64,000 nucleotides of DNA. Source: Symbiodinium microadriaticum. Lineage: Eukaryota > Sar > Dinophyceae > Suessiales > Symbiodiniaceae. Position 1 is the stretch's first letter. Every line of letters begins with the position of its first letter. A program made the translations under genes and the position numbers. Under the pieces are notes generated by a model, which was not told the DNA's origin, did no database searches, and saw only the letters and a program-made list of their open reading frames with translations. Positions 61,091-64,000 of this stretch are shown piece after piece. The stretch covers positions 271,315-335,314 of the forward strand of contig LSRX01000512.1 of NCBI GenBank assembly GCA_001939145.1, written 5' to 3'.

Positions 61091-62580
61091 GGATTAGGGT
61101 TTAGGGTTTAGGGCTTTAGGGTTTTTAGGGTCTAGGGTTTAGGGTCCACTAGGGTTGATCCTGTAGGGTTGATCCTGTAGGGTTTAGGCTTTAGGGTTTA
61201 AGGGTTAAGGGTTTAGGGGGGAAAGATAAGGCTTTTAAGTTGGGGCCTGCAGAATTTGAACAGGGTTTTGGGGCATCTGATACCATACTTATTATTAATG
61301 ATGGGGGCCGCAGGGGCATACGATCTGGGTTTCGAGTTCGGGGATTAAGGTTCGGGATTGAGTTCGTAATGAGCTAAATCATGCATTATCAAACCACCCA
61401 AAAGTCCTCTGCAATCTAACACTCCAAGTCCGCCAAAAAAACATCAGAAGTCTCAGGACGGGCCTGGTTCAGAATTAACCCCCGGAAGTCAAAAGCCATG
61501 AAGCCTAAGAAATCGGGCGCAGCGAATCGACCCTACGGCCCAAACTAACAACCCCTGATGTGCCCGCTCAAACACCTAATCCCCAAATAACCCATAACCA
61601 TTACAACCTAGACCCTTGCAAGAACAACTCCTTGGTTCTCAGGAGACACCACCAGCAAACTTGAGCATGGGCCGTCCCCAACAAGCAAAAAGAGAGTCGC
61701 CAGCGTTAAGAATGGGAGCTTCAACCCAACCTTCATAACGATGCCGACACTAATCAGAGTAGCAAAAAGCAACACTGCAGAAGAAACGAAGAACTTGCGG
61801 ACCTGAACCTCTCAACCCGGGGATTAGGGTTTAGGGTTTAGGGCTTTAGGGTTTTTTTTGGGTTTAGGGTCTGGGTTTAGGGTCCACTAGGGCTTCAACA
61901 AGAGGAGTTAGGGTTGAGGCCCTAGGGTTGATCCTGTAGGGTTTAGGCTTTAGGGTTTAAAGGCTAAGTAGGGAATTCGTAATGAGCTAAATCATGTATT
62001 ATCAAACCACCCAAAAGTCCTCTGCAATCTAAGCCCAAGCCCCCAAAAAACAACATCAGAAGCTTCAAGACGGGCCTTGTCCAGAATCACCCCCGCGAAT
62101 TTCAAAAGCCGTGAAGCCTTAAGAAATCGGGCGCAGCGAATCGACCCTATGGCCCAAACTAACAACCCCTGATGTGCTACGATCCCCAACATCGGTTATT
62201 CATATACTGGTATTGGTACTGGGATAGTAGTGGTGATATAGCTGCTGAGATGTAGGGGGAGTATAGGAATCATCTTCTAATGGGTGACCCATAACCATCA
62301 CAACCTAGACCCCTGCAAGAACAACTCCTTTGTTCTCAGGAGACACCACCAGCAAACTTCAGCATGGGCCGCGCCCAACAAACAAAAAGAGAATCACCAG
62401 AGTTAAGAATGGGAGCTTCAAACCAATCTTCATAACGACGCCGACAATAATCAGAGTAGCAAAAAGCAACACTATAGGCTTTCATGTTAACCCTAAGCCC
62501 TAAGCCCTAAACCCTAAATCAGGGTAACAAAAAGCAAGACTGCAAAAGAAACGAAGAACCTGCGGACCTGAACCTCAACC
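61091..62580. repeat. About 740-bp diverged tandem duplication
   Basis: Unit 1 (about 61,091-61,820) and unit 2 (about 61,821-62,580) both run from GGATTAGGGTTTAGGGTTTA through CCACTAGGG, CGTAATGAGCTAAATCATG, GGGCGCAGCGAATCGACCCT and GAGACACCACCAGCAAACTT to GCGGACCTGAACCT. Many substitutions separate the two units. Unit 2 has roughly 90 bp replaced or inserted at about 62,177-62,285 (TACGATCCCCAACATCGG...GTGACCC). Confidence 0.75.
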
Positions 62581-62850
62581 CCCCCTAAGCCCCAAACCCC
62601 AAACCCGAAGCCCTAGTCCCGAAACCTTAAACCCCCAAACCCCAAGCCCTAAACCCCGAAACCCGAAACCCTAAACCCTAAACCCTGAACCCCACACTCT
62701 AAACCCCAAACCCCAAACCCGAAACCCTAAACCCCAAGCCCTACACCCTGAACCCGAAACCCTGAACCCGAAACCCTGAACCCCACACTCTAACAAACCT
62801 AAACCCGAAACCCGAAACCCTAAACCCGAAACCCCAAACCCGAGGCCTGA
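62490..62850 (-). repeat. CCCTAAA/CCCGAAA/CCCCAAA array
   Basis: About 45 irregular units. CCCGAAAC is unusually frequent compared with other arrays in the window. Confidence 0.78.
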
Positions 62851-63399
62851 ATGGAGGTCTCTGTCTCAACCTCAGCCGCTTCGACCGCCTGTGCCCGAAG
62901 ACCAAAACGTTGCTCTGCGCTGAAGCTGCGGTTTGCTCTTGAGTCGCTTCCTGTAAGGGTCCCTTTTCAGGGTTTAGGGTTTAGGGTTTAGGGCTTAGGG
63001 TTAGGATTTAGGGTTTAGGGTTTAGGGTTCAGGGTTGCGGATTTAGGGCTTAGGGTTTAAGGTTCAAGGGCTTAGGGGCGTGGGACTTAGGGTTTTGTTT
63101 TTAGGGAACGCCCTTTGTCGCGCAGTCCGTGTTATTGTCGAAGGGTGCAAGACTCGTGCGCTCGGGCCATGGCCGCAATGAGGGTTTGGGGTATAGGGCT
63201 TGAAAGTGCTAGGCATTTGCGTGTGCCCACAAGCATGCTTCTGATGCTTGTAAGGTTCAGGGTGGCCTAAGCCCTAAACCCTACACCCTCAAACTTTGCC
63301 GGTCGACTTTTCTCATGGGTATGTGTTGTCTTGAATGGTCTGGTAGGTCATGGCATGAACTAGATTCTAAGTGTAGTACACACACACAGAGAGTTTGAG

Positions 63400-63500
63400 T
63401 TATAGTTATATATATATATATATATAGATGGATATACACACATACATGTATGTGTGTATACATGTATCTGTGTATATGTCTATATTTATGCATATGTAAT
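63400..63500. repeat. (TA)n and TGTA/CATA microsatellite
   Basis: A (TA)n run at about 63,408-63,427 followed by alternating TACATGTATG-type sequence. Confidence 0.8.
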
Positions 63501-63827
63501 TACTTACTTATTTACCTATCTGTATCTCTTTGGTTGTTTGTACAGTTATTCTGTGCTGACTTGCATGTTTCTCTACTTTTTCGAACATCCTGCAGAAACA
63601 TGCCTGCGTGTGTCAGTGTTTAGAAAAATATGCGCATGTATACACGTACACGTGCATACAGACAGACGGCTTACACACGGGATAATACAGGTGCGTCTAC
63701 ACACACTTACATGCACAGACATATACATCCAAATCTGCAAGCACACACAGGTGCACATACATAGTATGTATGTGCATATTTTACACAGACATGGACAGAA
63801 ACACCATGGACATCGGAATAAACATGG

Positions 63828-63885
63828 ACATCCATCCATCCATCCATCCATCCATCCATCCATCCATCCATCCATCCACCCCCAC
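63828..63885. repeat. (CATC)n microsatellite
   Basis: Thirteen or fourteen tandem CATC units. On the minus strand this yields an MDGW peptide repeat, not a gene. Confidence 0.9.
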
Positions 63886-64000
63886 CCATCCATGCAGGCA
63901 CACAGACAGTCAGTTTTAATGTATGCGCATAAATGTGCGCACTTGTGCCTACACACGTTTCGCGAGAGAAGCGTTAGCTCGCTTGCAGAACCGTCCTCAG

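Larger units (their letters stand above)
59061..64000. other. Terminal spacer: heptamers, tandem duplication, microsatellites
   Basis: No gene supported. It contains TTTAGGG and CCCTAAA arrays (59,275-59,380, 59,930-60,120, 60,790-60,860, 62,490-62,850, 62,965-63,090), a family-2 MITE with an N gap, a roughly 740-bp tandem duplication and two microsatellites near the right edge. Confidence 0.55.

Noticed and set aside
63573-63956. 127-codon minus-strand frame with MDGW repeats
   Set aside because: Derived from the (CATC)n microsatellite and CA-rich flanks.
1-64000. tRNA, 5S rRNA, U6 or dinoflagellate spliced-leader gene
   Set aside because: No T-arm/anticodon-arm pair and no CCATTTTGGCTCAAG-like leader was found by eye; isolated GTTCGA matches had no cloverleaf partner.

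Overview
This looks like repeat-rich, gene-poor nuclear DNA of a dinoflagellate, most likely one of the Symbiodiniaceae. That placement is inferred from three things seen here: TTTAGGG/CCCTAAA heptamers scattered through the whole window, copia-type and DIRS-like reverse transcriptases resembling families common in dinoflagellate genomes, and GC-rich coding islands in near-geneless spacer. I found no bacterial-style operon, no CRISPR array, no rRNA or tRNA gene and no spliced-leader gene.

Layout. Between the islands lies degenerate telomere-like DNA in both orientations, carrying many small inverted-repeat (MITE-like) elements, microsatellites and tandem repeats. The islands are: (i) 4.9-7.8 kb, a decayed DIRS-like reverse transcriptase/RNase H pseudogene on +; (ii) 20,745-25,770, a complete but internally deleted copia-type LTR element on -, with identical 402-bp LTRs, a GGCTT target duplication, a Gag with CCCH and CCHC fingers fused to RNase H, and a membrane-segment tail; protease, integrase and the RT core are missing; (iii) 28.1-28.6 kb, one GT25 glycosyltransferase exon on -; (iv) 35.2-35.8 kb, two convergent gene fragments; (v) 41.3-43.0 kb, a broken coiled-coil protein gene on -; (vi) 50,350-59,055, an 8.7-kb copia-type element on + with identical 218-bp LTRs and an AACCC duplication, inserted in telomere-like repeat.

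Element (vi) is the most interesting object. Its Pol carries the usual integrase, RT and RNase H and, upstream of them, a methyltransferase-like domain, a Cys-rich stretch and a 2-oxoglutarate/Fe(II) dioxygenase-like domain with HxD...H...R residues. Gag-protease and Pol share one reading frame separated by a single UAG. For about 760 nt a second, protein-like ORF (SAP-like helices, a PGYxxW motif, a coiled coil) overlaps the N-terminal part of the Pol frame. A retroelement with DNA-modification-like enzymes is notable in a lineage whose DNA contains 5-hydroxymethyluracil and 5-methylcytosine.

Element (ii) starts reverse transcription differently: its primer site matches the anticodon arm of initiator tRNA-Met, as in Drosophila copia (half-tRNA priming), whereas element (vi) has a TGG-type site for a tRNA 3' end. 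The small inverted-repeat elements fall into at least five families. The main one is about 107 bp, has 11 copies and carries a TTTAGGG-containing core.

Limits: everything is read by eye. No database search, alignment or folding was run. Coordinates of degenerate repeats are approximate. The window has N characters at 32,506, 36,062 and 60,671-60,672, and duplicated sequence next to two of them suggests assembly joins.
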